A program made the translations under genes and the position numbers. The notes beneath the pieces were generated by a model. That model did not search any database, was not told where the DNA came from, and was given only the letters and a program-made list of their open reading frames with translations. 64,000 bases of DNA, taken from Sphingobium sp. 15-1 (GTDB lineage Bacteria > Pseudomonadota > Alphaproteobacteria > Sphingomonadales > Sphingomonadaceae). The stretch spans positions 3,204,001-3,268,000 of the forward strand of contig NZ_JABXJG010000001.1 in assembly GCF_013375535.1 (NCBI RefSeq). Direction: 5' to 3'. Below, one piece after another: positions 1-8,346 of this stretch. Position 1 is the stretch's first letter. Each line of letters opens with the position of its first letter.

Positions 1-726
1 GTGGCCAAGGCCGATCCGGTCGCCGTGATCGCGGCGACCACGGCGGTCGATGCGGCGCCCGAACCGGAATTGGTCAAGCCCGAGCCGGTCAAGGTCACGG
101 TGGCCGAACCGGCCCCGGTCGCTGCACCGCCGAAGGTGGAAGTGCCCGAGATTGCGCCTGCGGTCAAGGTGACGCCGCCGGAACCGAAAGAATCGAAGAG
201 CCTGTCGTCCAAGGCCGGGCCGCTAGAGCCCACATTGCTGCCCGCCACAGAAGGAACGAAGATGATGAACGACGTGATCGAAACCGGAAAGAAATTCGCT
301 GAAGAGACCAAGGCCAAGCTCGAAACGGTCTATGCCGACCTGAACGAGAAGGCGAAGGTGAGCGTCGAGAAGTCGACCAAGGCGATCGAAGAGTTCAGCG
401 ACATCGCCAAGGGCAATGTCGAAGCGCTGGTCGAGTCCGGCAAGATCGCGGCCAAGGGCTTCGAAACCCTGGGCCAGGAAGCCGTGGATTACAGCAAGAA
501 GAGCTTCGAAAAGGCGACCGCCTCTTTCAAGAGCTTCTCGACCGTGAAGACCCCGACCGAATTCTTCCAGCTCCAGAGCCAGCTCTTCTCGAGCAGCTTC
601 GACGAATTCACCAAGGAAGCGGCCAAGAGCAGCGAAGCACTGATCAAGCTGGCCGGCGACGTGGCCTCGCCGCTGACCGCCCGCGTGACCGTGGTGACGG
701 ACAAGGTGAAGGCGCTCGCCGCCTGA
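1..726 (+). CDS. Phasin family protein (probably 5'-partial)
   Basis: Phasins coat polyhydroxyalkanoate granules in the cytoplasm. The C-terminal ~150 residues (from about residue 88) are an amphipathic, Lys/Glu/Ala-rich helical region with the phasin pattern: repeated GK/AK-xF-E segments, a TPTEFFQLQSQLFSSSFDEF segment and an end rich in AxxVAxPLTAR. The first ~85 residues are a Pro/Val/Glu/Lys/Ala-rich low-complexity linker, common in alphaproteobacterial phasins. The reading frame is open from base 1 and begins on GTG only because the window begins there, so the true start is probably upstream. A strong terminator follows. Family call is secure; the PHA-granule role is inferred from the family. 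Confidence 0.85.
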   Translation: MAKADPVAVIAATTAVDAAPEPELVKPEPVKVTVAEPAPVAAPPKVEVPEIAPAVKVTPPEPKESKSLSSKAGPLEPTLLPATEGTKMMNDVIETGKKFAEETKAKLETVYADLNEKAKVSVEKSTKAIEEFSDIAKGNVEALVESGKIAAKGFETLGQEAVDYSKKSFEKATASFKSFSTVKTPTEFFQLQSQLFSSSFDEFTKEAAKSSEALIKLAGDVASPLTARVTVVTDKVKALAA

Positions 727-755
727 TCCAGCCTTCGGGCTTTTGAGAAAAAGGG

Positions 756-790
756 AACGGCCTCCGTCATCGGGGGCCGTTTTCTTTTTC
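756..790 (+). terminator. Rho-independent terminator after the phasin gene
   Basis: Inverted repeat AACGGCC / GGCCGTT (756-762 and 776-782) followed by a T-rich tract ending at 790, about 30 bases after the phasin stop codon. Confidence 0.85.
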
Positions 791-840
791 TGGAGGGTGG
801 CAAATGGCCAGTTGCGGTCATTCTCAGCCGTTAAGCGCAT

Positions 841-866
841 CGTGCTCCTACCTGCGCAGGAGCACG
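841..866. repeat. Family A repeat, collapsed copy
   Basis: A single palindrome CGTGCTCCT..AGGAGCACG lacking the central spacer of full-length family A elements. Flanks match those of full copies: a CCGTTAAGCGCA-like stretch to the left and GGTGTACTTCAAGGAA to the right. It looks like a full element that lost the sequence between its two arms. Confidence 0.7.
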
Positions 867-920
867 GTGTACTTCAAGGAAGGCGAACCGTCCGCCCTCC
901 ACCCCAAGCAACCGCCCAAA

Positions 921-951
921 GAAAAGGGGCGGCGCCCGAAGGCCCCGCCCC
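921..951 (-). terminator. Rho-independent terminator of rplJ-rplL
   Basis: Read on the minus strand, a GC-rich hairpin (GGGGCGG paired with CCGCCCC, 926-932 and 945-951) is followed by a CTTTTCTTT tract, about 65 bases after the rplL stop. Confidence 0.8.
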
Positions 952-1015
952 AATTTCTTCCAGCTTGAAGCCGGATAGCCGAGCCCTGCTTGCGCAGGGC
1001 CCAAGCAACGCGAAC

Positions 1016-1393
1016 TTACTTGAGTTCGACGGTCGCGCCGGCTTCTTCAAGCTGCTTCTTGATCTTTTCGGCTTCGTCCTTGCTGGCGCCTTCCTTGACG
1101 GCCTTCGGCGCGCCTTCGACGAGCGCCTTGGCTTCGGTCAGGCCCAGGCCGGTGATGGCGCGGACTTCCTTGATGACGTTGATCTTCTTGCCACCGTCGC
1201 CGGTCAGGATCACGTCGAATTCGGTCTGCTCTTCAGCAGCGGCGGCAGCCGGGGCGCCAGCGGCGGGGCCAGCGACGGCGACGGCAGCGGCGGCCGAAAC
1301 GCCCCACTTTTCTTCCAGGGCCTTCGACAGCTCAGCGGCTTCGAGGACGGTGAGGGCCGAGAGCTGATCGACCAGTGCGTTGATGTCTGCCAT
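1016..1393 (-). CDS. rplL: 50S ribosomal protein L7/L12
   Basis: Stalk protein of the large ribosomal subunit that recruits translational GTPases. The 125-residue length is standard. The N-terminal dimerisation helix pair ([20 protein letters not shown]), an Ala/Pro-rich flexible hinge at about residues 35-52, and the C-terminal globular domain ([21 protein letters not shown], then [14 protein letters not shown]) are all present. It lies 81 bases downstream of rplJ in the usual rplJ-rplL order and is followed by a terminator. The rplKA genes are not adjacent, at least not within the window. Confidence 0.98.
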   Translation of the reverse strand: MADINALVDQLSALTVLEAAELSKALEEKWGVSAAAAVAVAGPAAGAPAAAAAEEQTEFDVILTGDGGKKINVIKEVRAITGLGLTEAKALVEGAPKAVKEGASKDEAEKIKKQLEEAGATVELK

Positions 1394-1474
1394 GTTAATT
1401 CATTCCCTTCTGGGCGGGGCATGTGCCCCTTAAATTGAGAGTTGAAAACGTTCCGTTCGGAAAAGCCGTGGCGA

Positions 1475-1990
1475 TTAGGCCGCGTTCTTTTCCGCATAGG
1501 CGTTGAAGACCCGTGCGAGCTGGGCTGCCGGTGCCTGGGTGACGGTTGCGAGCTTGGTCGCGGGTGCAACGAGCAGCCCAACGATCTTCGCGCGCAGTTC
1601 ATCCAGCGACGGCATCGAGGCGAGCGCTTTCACGCCCTCCGCGTTCAGCATCACATCGCCCATCGCGCCGCCAACGATCTCAAGCTTGTCGTTGGTCTTG
1701 GCGAATTCGACCGCAACCTTGGCGGCTGCGACCGGATCGGCCGAGGAGGCGAGGCCGACGGGGCCGGTCAGCAGGTCGCTGATGCCGCTATAGTCGGTGC
1801 CTTCAAGGGCGATCTTGGCGAGGCGGTTCTTCGTAACCTTGTAGGTGCCGCCGGCTTCGCGCATCTTCTGGCGCAATTGGGTCGACTGGGCGACCGTCAT
1901 GCCGAGGTTGCGGGTCACGACGACCACGCCGACCTCTGCCAGATGTGCGTTCAGCGCGGAAACGACCTCAGCTTTCTGATTACGATCCAT
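1475..1990 (-). CDS. rplJ: 50S ribosomal protein L10
   Basis: L10 anchors L7/L12 dimers to the ribosome and represses its own operon in many bacteria. The protein is 171 residues from [17 protein letters not shown]. The frame is open 24 bases further upstream (ATG at 2014), but GGAG lies eight bases before the ATG at 1990, which fits known L10 N-termini. Landmarks are [16 protein letters not shown], the [11 protein letters not shown] segment and the C-terminal L7/L12-binding helix ending in NAYAEKNAA. rplL follows in the same operon. Confidence 0.97.
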   Translation of the reverse strand: MDRNQKAEVVSALNAHLAEVGVVVVTRNLGMTVAQSTQLRQKMREAGGTYKVTKNRLAKIALEGTDYSGISDLLTGPVGLASSADPVAAAKVAVEFAKTNDKLEIVGGAMGDVMLNAEGVKALASMPSLDELRAKIVGLLVAPATKLATVTQAPAAQLARVFNAYAEKNAA

Positions 1991-2200
1991 GCCTTTACTC
2001 CACTTCATGTCCATCGGACGACCCGATGAACGGCAAAACCCGCGACGAATCGCGGGGCATTGGTCCGAAGGGGAGAGATCGACTGGCCCGTAGCCTCAAA
2101 AGGAAACAGGCAGACCCGGACAGGGCAAAACCCCGCCGGTAAAGAACTTTTCCCCGTCTAGGCCGGAAATTAAGAAGGGCATATTCCCTTCACCGACTGT
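1991..2200 (-). promoter_or_regulatory. rplJ 5' leader, candidate L10 autoregulatory leader
   Basis: The stretch upstream of rplJ has no gene and contains two short perfect hairpins on the rplJ transcript side: GAAGGG/CCCTTC (2174-2191), followed on the minus strand by TTAATTT, and CCCGCG/CGCGGG (2039-2056). A structured leader bound by L10-(L7/L12) is the usual control of rplJL operons, so this is the natural candidate. I cannot match it base by base to the Rfam L10 leader. The rest of 2200-2548 holds nothing I recognise. Confidence 0.4.
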
Positions 2201-2548
2201 CTCGGACGGAAGACCACCGACATTGCTGTCGGGGGCCTGCTGCTGGCGCCCCTACAGATTTGGAGGAGGCGTGTCACGTGGATTCTGACGCACGGTCGGG
2301 GTGGAGGGCGGAAAAGCGCGATTTTCCGTCGAAGTTCACAGTGTTTGCGCGCGCGTGCGCAGGCGCGCGTAGGCATCGTGGGAAGCGGTTCGACATTTCA
2401 AAGACGGCGGCCGGGATAGGCAGGCCTGAGGCATGTAGGACAGAAGAAAAGCGGGCTGCGACGGACAATAGGACGTTTTTTCGGCGGCCGTGGCATGGAG
2501 GTTACAGTTGGCGGAGTGAGGTTTGTTTTTGGCCGTTCCGAGCCATAA

Positions 2549-2650
2549 GCGCACACCGTGCTCCTGCGAAGGCAGGAGTCCAGTCCCGCCCTTGGTGGAT
2601 CATCGCACCGTCTGAACTGGGCTCCTGCCTTCGCAGGAGCACGGTGCGCG
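2549..2650. repeat. Family A repeat, full element
   Basis: Two inverted arms of about 30 bp, each itself a small hairpin (CTCCTGC-GAAG-GCAGGAG), around a ~35-base core. The outer ends GCGCAC..GTGCGC are also complementary. It lies between rsh (convergent side) and the rplJ leader. Confidence 0.9.
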
Positions 2651-2698
2651 CTGACGAGAGGCAGCACTCAGACTGACTGCTAGCTACCCTTCGCTGTC

Positions 2699-4804
2699 CT
2701 AAACCCGATCCGCCTGCACCACCGTGTCCAGCCCGCGCAACGCCGACAATATGCGGTTCAGATGCTGCGCGTCGGCTACTTCCAGATCGATGATGTCGGT
2801 GTGGAAAGGCCCCTCGCGGTTCACCAGTTGCAGGTTGAGGATGTTCGCCTTGGTCGCGCCGAACACATTGGTGACGGCCGCCAGCGCGCCCGGCTGGTTC
2901 TTCACGATCACCTGAAGCCGCGCGGTGCCGCCCTTCGACTTGCTGTCCCAGCTCAAATCGACCCAATCATCGTCCTGCCCCGCCTCTAGCGAGCGGCAAT
3001 CGATGGTGTGGACCTCGATCGGCTCGCCGGTGCGGCGGACGCCGACGATGCGGTCGCCGGGGACGGGGTGGCAGCAGTCGCCCAGATTATAGGCGATGCC
3101 CGGCGTCAGGCCGCGGATGGATACGGGGGCGTGCTGGCGCGGATGGGCTTCTGCCACCCCTTCCGCGCTGGTGGAGCCGGGGACCAGAGCCTCCATCACT
3201 TCCGAATCGAGCAGGCGATGGGTAGCGATGGCGACCATCAGCGACCCGCGATCGTCGAGTTTGAGGCGTTTCAAGGCGGCCTTCAGCGCCTTTTCGCCCA
3301 GCTCGCTCGCCAGTTCGGGGGAGAAGCGGCCGATAATCTCCTCATAGAGCTTCTCGCCCAGCGCCACTTCCTCGCCGCGCTGTTTCTGGCGGATATAGCG
3401 GCGGATGGCGGCGCGGGCCTTGCCGGTGATGGCGAAGGTCAACCAGCCGGGCTGCGGCTCCTGCCCTTCCGATTTCAGAATCTCGACCTGATCGCCATTT
3501 TCCAGCGTGGTGCGCAGCGGCACGACGCGGCCGTTGACCTTGGCCCCTACCGTCTGGTTGCCGAGCGAGGTGTGCACCGCATAGGCGAAGTCGACCGGCG
3601 TCGATCCCTTGGGCAACTGGTGCAGCTCGCCCTTGGGGGAGAAGGCGAAGATGCGGTCCTGATACATCGCCATGCGGGTATGTTCGAGCAGCTCGTCCGC
3701 ATCCTGGCTCTGTTCCAGGATTTCGACCAGGTCGCGCAGCCAAGCGGCATGGTGGTCGCCCGCATCGCCCTTCTGCTTGTAGGCCCAGTGCGCGGCGAGG
3801 CCGAGTTCGGCGTCATGATGCATGTCGCGGCTGCGGATCTGCACCTCGATCCGGGCATTGTCCTGATGGATGACCGTCGTGTGCAGCGAGCGATAGCCGT
3901 TGCGCTTGGGCGTGGAGATGTAATCCTTGAACCGGCCCGGCACCATCTTGTAGGTCTGGTGGATGACGCCCAATGCGCGGTAGCAGTCCTCCGTCGTCTC
4001 GGTGATCACGCGGAAGGCCATGACGTCAGTCAGTTGCTCGAAGCTGATATGGCGTTCCTGCATCTTTTTCCAGATGGAATAGGGATGCTTCTCGCGGCCC
4101 GATACCGTGACCGGCAACCCCTTGCCGCCCAGCAGCAATTGCAGTTCCGCGCCGATCCGGTCGACCTTGTCATGGCCGCCTTCCTTCAGTTGCTCCAGCC
4201 GTTTGGTGATGCTGTCATAGGCTTCCGGCTCCAACTCGCGGAAGGCCAGCAACTGCATCTCCCGCATGAAGTCGTACATGCCGATCCGCTCCGCCAGCGG
4301 GGCGTAGATGTCCATCGTCTCGCGGGCGATGCGGCGGCGCTTCTGCTCATTCTTGATGAAGTGCAGCGTGCGCATATTGTGCAGCCGGTCGGCCAACTTC
4401 ACCAGCAGCACCCGGATGTCGTCCGACATGGCGAGCAGGAATTTGCGCAGATTCTCCGCCGCCCGCTCATTTTCGGACATGGCTTCGATCTTGCTGAGCT
4501 TGGTCACGCCGTCGACCATCTTCGCGACGTCCTTGCCGAAGGCGTGCTCGATCTCCTCATAGGTGACGAGCGTATCCTCGATCGTGTCGTGCAGCAGCGC
4601 GGTCACGATGGTCTGGTCGTCCAGGTTGAAGTCGGTCAAAATGCCAGCGACTTCAATCGGATGGCTGAAATAAGGGTCGCCGCTGGCGCGCTTTTGGCTG
4701 CCATGTTTCTGGACCGAAAACACATAGGCGCGGTTGATCATCGCTTCGTCCGCTTCCGGATCGTAGCGCTTCACCCGTTCAACAAGTTCATACTGGCGTA
4801 ACAT
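2699..4804 (-). CDS. rsh: Bifunctional (p)ppGpp synthetase/hydrolase (RSH)
   Basis: Makes and degrades the stringent-response alarmone (p)ppGpp. Start chosen at MLRQYELVERVKRY (701 residues, normal for the family); the 17-residue upstream extension is not conserved-looking. Domains in order: HD hydrolase with catalytic HD at residues 72-73 (LLHDTIED), synthetase with RFKDYISTPKRNGYRSLHTT at 291-310, TGS at roughly 395-455, and a C-terminal ACT domain at roughly 625-701. The RFKD (RxKD) motif is the one found in bifunctional Rel/SpoT enzymes rather than in RelA, and the HD residues are intact, so both activities are expected. It is divergent from the HxlR regulator gene. Confidence 0.96.
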   Translation of the reverse strand: MLRQYELVERVKRYDPEADEAMINRAYVFSVQKHGSQKRASGDPYFSHPIEVAGILTDFNLDDQTIVTALLHDTIEDTLVTYEEIEHAFGKDVAKMVDGVTKLSKIEAMSENERAAENLRKFLLAMSDDIRVLLVKLADRLHNMRTLHFIKNEQKRRRIARETMDIYAPLAERIGMYDFMREMQLLAFRELEPEAYDSITKRLEQLKEGGHDKVDRIGAELQLLLGGKGLPVTVSGREKHPYSIWKKMQERHISFEQLTDVMAFRVITETTEDCYRALGVIHQTYKMVPGRFKDYISTPKRNGYRSLHTTVIHQDNARIEVQIRSRDMHHDAELGLAAHWAYKQKGDAGDHHAAWLRDLVEILEQSQDADELLEHTRMAMYQDRIFAFSPKGELHQLPKGSTPVDFAYAVHTSLGNQTVGAKVNGRVVPLRTTLENGDQVEILKSEGQEPQPGWLTFAITGKARAAIRRYIRQKQRGEEVALGEKLYEEIIGRFSPELASELGEKALKAALKRLKLDDRGSLMVAIATHRLLDSEVMEALVPGSTSAEGVAEAHPRQHAPVSIRGLTPGIAYNLGDCCHPVPGDRIVGVRRTGEPIEVHTIDCRSLEAGQDDDWVDLSWDSKSKGGTARLQVIVKNQPGALAAVTNVFGATKANILNLQLVNREGPFHTDIIDLEVADAQHLNRILSALRGLDTVVQADRV

Positions 4805-4830
4805 CGTGTCCCGATTGTCCGCGATGCCCC

Positions 4831-4884
4831 TTGCAGTGCAACAAAAAAATCCCATTTAGGGCAAGTGCGATGCACTTTTGCAAC
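4831..4884. promoter_or_regulatory. Inverted repeats in the rsh/HxlR divergent promoter region
   Basis: The 111-base gap between the two start codons contains TTGCA-G-TGCAA (4831-4841), a perfect AAGTGC-GAT-GCACTT palindrome (4863-4877) and a further TGCA..TGCAA (4872-4884). HxlR proteins bind such palindromes near their own promoters, so these are plausible operator sites. No binding motif for this particular protein is known to me. Confidence 0.4.
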
Positions 4885-4915
4885 GCGGGTGGCTTTGAGC
4901 TATCAAGTGAAGACG

Positions 4916-5395
4916 ATGACACATATTCTGGCGCAGGATCTGGAACAATGCGCGCTGCCCAGCGCATTGGAGGCGATGGGTGAACGCTGGTCGTTCCTCA
5001 TTTTGCGGGGCGCTCTTTCGGGAATCCGGCATTTCGAGGAGTTTCAGTCGACCCTCGGTATCGCCCGCAACATCCTGGCGAATCGGCTCGCGCGGCTGGT
5101 GGAAAACGGCATCATGGTGCGCCAGCCGATGCAATGCGACCGGCGGAAAGTGGAATATCGCCTGACCGAAAAGGGACAGGATCTGGCCCCGGCCATGATA
5201 GCGCTGCGTCAATGGGGCGAGAAATGGGGCTGCGGGCCCATCTCCTGTCAGATGCTGGCCGACAGCCGCGACCGCTTGCCGATCCGCAAGATGACCGTGC
5301 AGGCCCATGATGGCCGGACGTTGGAACTGAGCGATCTCATATGGTTGTGCATCGATGAGGAAACGCCGGTGAGTCAGAAAGCAGCCGCCGCCTGA
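4916..5395 (+). CDS. HxlR-family winged-helix transcriptional regulator
   Basis: HxlR/MarR-like DNA-binding protein with the family signature: CALPSALEAMGERWSFLILR near the N-terminus, FEEFQSTLGIARNILANRLARLVENGI (recognition helix) and the wing RRKVEYRLTEKGQDL. The frame is open 51 bases upstream of the start given, but MTHILAQDLEQC matches family N-termini better, giving 159 residues. The C-terminal 45 residues beyond the HxlR domain are less typical. It is divergent from rsh; the regulated genes are not evident from context. Confidence 0.88.
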   Translation: MTHILAQDLEQCALPSALEAMGERWSFLILRGALSGIRHFEEFQSTLGIARNILANRLARLVENGIMVRQPMQCDRRKVEYRLTEKGQDLAPAMIALRQWGEKWGCGPISCQMLADSRDRLPIRKMTVQAHDGRTLELSDLIWLCIDEETPVSQKAAAA

Positions 5396-5398
5396 GGA

Positions 5399-5476
5399 TT
5401 TCAGCATCCATTTCTCCTCCCGGTCGGAAGGAGCATCAAGGCACAATGGATGCTGAAACAAGTTCAGCATGACGAG
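5399..5476. repeat. Long inverted repeat with CAAGTTCAGCATGACG tail
   Basis: Perfect 14-bp arms TTTCAGCATCCATT (5399-5412) and AATGGATGCTGAAA (5445-5458) enclose a nested CTCCTCCC/GGAAGGAG hairpin. The following GTTCAGCATGACG matches one arm of the palindrome at 57271-57320, so both belong to one sphingomonad repeat type. The rest of the 171-base gap before the kinase gene shows nothing I recognise. Confidence 0.75.
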
Positions 5477-5566
5477 TGCCCCTGGCGTTTCGGTTTTTCA
5501 TCGATCTATCTACCATTCGAAAAAACCGGTTCCCACTTTTTTGCCTGATGTTCTAGTCTGACCGCA

Positions 5567-6673
5567 ATGTCAGTGCATCGCTTCCAGCCCCAGCCCTTTT
5601 TCGCGGACAAGAACCGCGCTTTCTGGAACCTCCAGTCGGTGGGATGGGCGGGCGCCTTCCTGCTGCGCGGTTCCTCGACCATCGCCAATGGGCAGCCGCT
5701 CTCCAGCCTGATTCCGGTGATGATCTCGACCGTGTCGGGCTATTCGGTGACGCTGCTGATCGCGGTGGTCTTCCGTTTCCTCCAGCGGCAGCGGCCGATC
5801 ATCACCTGGGGGGCGTCCATCGTCACGGTGGTGGTCGCGGCCGGGCTGGTGGCGTTCATCGACGCCTGGGTGTTCTCGACGCAGAACCGGGGCAGCGACA
5901 CGGCGGGGCTGCAACTGTTCCTGGGCGCCTTCTACCTTAGCATGACGTTGCTGGGGGCGTGGTCGGCGCTTTATTATGCGATCAACTTCTATCTGACGGT
6001 GGAGGAGCAGGCGGACCAGTTGCTGCGCCTCGAAAATCAGGCGTCGAGCGCGCAGCTCGCCATGCTGCGCTATCAGCTCAATCCGCATTTCCTGTTCAAT
6101 ACGCTCAATTCCATCTCGACCCTGGTGCTGCTGAAGCAGACCGACCGGGCCAATGCGATGCTTTCCCGCCTGTCGTCCTTTTTGCGCTATACCCTGATCA
6201 ACGAACCGACCGCGCAGGTGACGATCGAGCAGGAGATCGAGACGTTGAAGCTTTATCTGGAGATCGAGAAGATGCGGTTCGAGGACCGTTTGCGACCTGT
6301 CTTCAACATCGATCCGGCCGTTTCCCAGTCGCGCTTGCCGTCGTTGCTGCTCCAGCCCTTGGTCGAAAACGCCATCAAATATGCGGTCACGCCCAAGGAA
6401 GAGGGCGCGGAAATCTCCGTCACGGCGCAGCCTGCCGGCGAAAACGTCCGGATCATCGTATCCGATACGGGGCCGGGATTGAATGAGGGGTTCACCCGCC
6501 CGAACAATCTGGTCAGCGAAGGAACGGGCGTTGGCCTGGCGAACATCCGCGACAGGCTGATTCAGGCCTTCGGGGAACGACAGAGCTTCGAAACGCGTTC
6601 CACGCCTGGCGGCTTTTCGGTCCTGATCGAAATGCCGCTTAATTTGGATGAACCATCGAGAGTGGCCGCATGA
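5567..6673 (+). CDS. LytS/YpdA-type sensor histidine kinase
   Basis: Membrane histidine kinase of the His_kinase (PF06580) type, 368 residues. Four hydrophobic segments lie between about residues 25 and 145, then a short coiled coil (VEEQADQLLRLENQASSAQ) leads to the phosphoacceptor box YQLNPHFLFNTLNS (His174). ATP-binding motifs follow: LLLQPLVENAIKYAV (N box), DTGPGL (G1) and GTGVGLANIRDRL (G2). It overlaps the response regulator gene by four bases (ATGA), so the two are translationally coupled. No periplasmic sensing domain is seen; the signal is unknown. Confidence 0.93.
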   Translation: MSVHRFQPQPFFADKNRAFWNLQSVGWAGAFLLRGSSTIANGQPLSSLIPVMISTVSGYSVTLLIAVVFRFLQRQRPIITWGASIVTVVVAAGLVAFIDAWVFSTQNRGSDTAGLQLFLGAFYLSMTLLGAWSALYYAINFYLTVEEQADQLLRLENQASSAQLAMLRYQLNPHFLFNTLNSISTLVLLKQTDRANAMLSRLSSFLRYTLINEPTAQVTIEQEIETLKLYLEIEKMRFEDRLRPVFNIDPAVSQSRLPSLLLQPLVENAIKYAVTPKEEGAEISVTAQPAGENVRIIVSDTGPGLNEGFTRPNNLVSEGTGVGLANIRDRLIQAFGERQSFETRSTPGGFSVLIEMPLNLDEPSRVAA

Positions 6674-7470
6674 CCATCAGAACAATCCTCGTCGACGACG
6701 AAAGCCTGGCTATCCAAGGCCTCAAGCTGCGTCTGGAAGCGCATGAGGATGTCGAAATCGTAGAAACCTGTTCCAACGGCCGCGAAGCGATCCGCGCCAT
6801 CAAGACGCATAAGCCCGACCTTGTGTTCCTCGACATCCAGATGCCCGGTTTCGATGGCTTTTCCGTGGTGCAGGGGCTGATGGAGGTCGAACCGCCGCTT
6901 TTCATCTTCTGCACCGCCTATAGCGACCATGCGATCCGCGCCTTCGAGGCGCAGGCGGTCGACTATCTGATGAAGCCGGTGGAGGAAGGGCGGCTTGCCG
7001 ATGCGCTCGACCGGGTGCGCCAGCGGCTTTCGGAAAAACGCCAGGTGCAGGAAGCGGAAAAGCTGCGCGAGGTGCTGGCGGAGGTCGCGCCGGAGGCGAT
7101 GAACGATTTTTCGGGCGATGGCGACGCGCCCGCCGCCAACCGGTTCGAAAAGCTCATCAACATCAAGGATCGCGGGCAGATTTTCCGCGTGGATGTGGAT
7201 TCGATCGAGCGGATCGACGCGGCAGGCGACTATATGTGCATCTACACCGCCGACAATTCGCTGATCCTGCGCGAGACGATGAAGGATCTGGAAAAGCGGC
7301 TCGACCCGCGCAATTTCCAGCGGGTGCACCGCTCGACCATCGTGAACCTCAGCCAGGTGCGGCAGGTGAAGCCACATACCAATGGCGAATGCTTCCTGGT
7401 GCTGGAATCGGGCGCGCAGGTGAAGGTCAGCCGTTCCTATCGCGACGTGGTGGCGCGCTTCGTGCATTGA
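6670..7470 (+). CDS. LytTR-family response regulator
   Basis: Partner of the preceding kinase. The receiver domain (residues 1-120) has the acidic pair DD at 9-10, phosphoacceptor Asp55 (LVFLDIQMPG) and the conserved Lys in DYLMKPVEEG. A linker leads to a C-terminal LytTR DNA-binding domain (about 160-266) with the usual VDSIERIDAAGDYMCIYT start and FQRVHRSTIVNL. Length 266 is typical. LytTR regulators bind direct repeats upstream of targets; none is obvious here, so the regulon is unknown. Confidence 0.95.
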   Translation: MTIRTILVDDESLAIQGLKLRLEAHEDVEIVETCSNGREAIRAIKTHKPDLVFLDIQMPGFDGFSVVQGLMEVEPPLFIFCTAYSDHAIRAFEAQAVDYLMKPVEEGRLADALDRVRQRLSEKRQVQEAEKLREVLAEVAPEAMNDFSGDGDAPAANRFEKLINIKDRGQIFRVDVDSIERIDAAGDYMCIYTADNSLILRETMKDLEKRLDPRNFQRVHRSTIVNLSQVRQVKPHTNGECFLVLESGAQVKVSRSYRDVVARFVH

Positions 7471-7493
7471 TTTGACGTTGAGATTGGCAAGCA

Positions 7494-7583
7494 ACGTGCT
7501 CCTGCGAAGGCAGGAGCCCAGTTCAGACGTTGCGTGAATGAGGCGAAGGCAGAACTGGGTTCCTGCCTTCGCAGGAACACGCT
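7494..7583. repeat. Family A repeat, full element
   Basis: Arms CGTGCTCCTGCGAAGGCAGG.. and ..CCTGCCTTCGCAGGAACACG around a ~33-base core. It ends 12 bases before the GIY-YIG start codon, so it supplies that gene's entire upstream region. Confidence 0.9.
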
Positions 7584-7595
7584 AGAGATTGGGGC

Positions 7596-7889
7596 ATGAG
7601 CAAGCCCGGCTACGTGTACATCATGGCAAGCGGCCGCAATGGCACACTCTATCTGGGTGTGACCAGCGATCTCATTCAACGCGTCTGGCAGCATCGCAAC
7701 GGCTTCGGTGGCGAGTTCAGCGCCGAATATGGCTGTCGTTTCCTCGTCTGGTACGAAGCCCATGACGATCTTCAGGAAGCCCGCCTTCGTGAGCTTCGCA
7801 TGAAGAAATGGAAGCGTGAGTGGAAGTTGCGCGTCATCGAAGAACGCAACCCCGATTGGTGCGACCTGTTCGAGACTGTCGCCGCCTAA
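7596..7889 (+). CDS. GIY-YIG nuclease-domain protein
   Basis: A 97-residue single-domain protein of the UvrC/YhbQ-like GIY-YIG superfamily. It has the diagnostic GYVYIMAS..GTLYLGVTSDLIQRVWQH (GVYV and YIG equivalents plus catalytic Arg), and a later Glu in DLQEARLRELRMKKWKREWK. Such small proteins act on DNA ends or structures, but most have no defined role. It begins 12 bases after a family A repeat and its last four bases overlap the convergent gtrA-like gene. No independent promoter is visible between repeat and gene. Confidence 0.9.
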   Translation: MSKPGYVYIMASGRNGTLYLGVTSDLIQRVWQHRNGFGGEFSAEYGCRFLVWYEAHDDLQEARLRELRMKKWKREWKLRVIEERNPDWCDLFETVAA

Positions 7890-8302
7890 CGAAACACCCA
7901 TTGCCGGTTGAGGCCGAACATCACGGCCGGCGTCACGAAGAGCATGGCCGGGATGGGCGACCATTCCGGCCAGCGCATATGGGTGACGCACAGCCACACC
8001 CAGAGCGCGTTGAGGGCATAGCTGATCAATGACACGGCGACGAAGCGCACTCCGCGCGCCGCCTGGTTGTCGCGGCTGCCATGGCCGCGGAAGGTGAAGC
8101 TGCTGTGCGTGACATAGCCGATCGCCACCGCCGCCAGATAGCCGATGCCGTTGGCGATCTGCGGATGCAGCCCGGCGGGCGCGGCCAGCGTCCAGTAGAT
8201 CGCCGCCTGACACGCCGTCACGAACAGGCCGGTCAGGCCGTAGCGGACGATCTGCCAGAATAGCGCCTGCTTTTCCGCTGTGAGGATTTGGAGGATTTTC
8301 AT
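7886..8302 (-). CDS. GtrA family membrane protein
   Basis: Small polytopic membrane protein (138 residues, four predicted helices) of the GtrA/DPMS family, often implicated in flipping or handling polyprenyl-linked sugars. Seen: FWQIVRYGLTGLFVTACQAAIYW, NGIGYLAAVAIGYVTHSSFTFRGHG and the final LNRQWVFR, all characteristic. It is divergent from the GT-C-like gene 44 bases away, which suggests a joint role in sugar transfer at the membrane. Substrate unknown. Confidence 0.85.
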   Translation of the reverse strand: MKILQILTAEKQALFWQIVRYGLTGLFVTACQAAIYWTLAAPAGLHPQIANGIGYLAAVAIGYVTHSSFTFRGHGSRDNQAARGVRFVAVSLISYALNALWVWLCVTHMRWPEWSPIPAMLFVTPAVMFGLNRQWVFR

Positions 8303-8346
8303 GTCGACCCGTTGCGCTTTGATGCGAAGCCTCTAATCGAGCCACC

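Noticed and set aside
1991..2014. N-terminal extension of rplJ to the ATG at 2014
   Set aside because: The internal ATG at 1990 has a better ribosome site and gives the usual L10 N-terminus.
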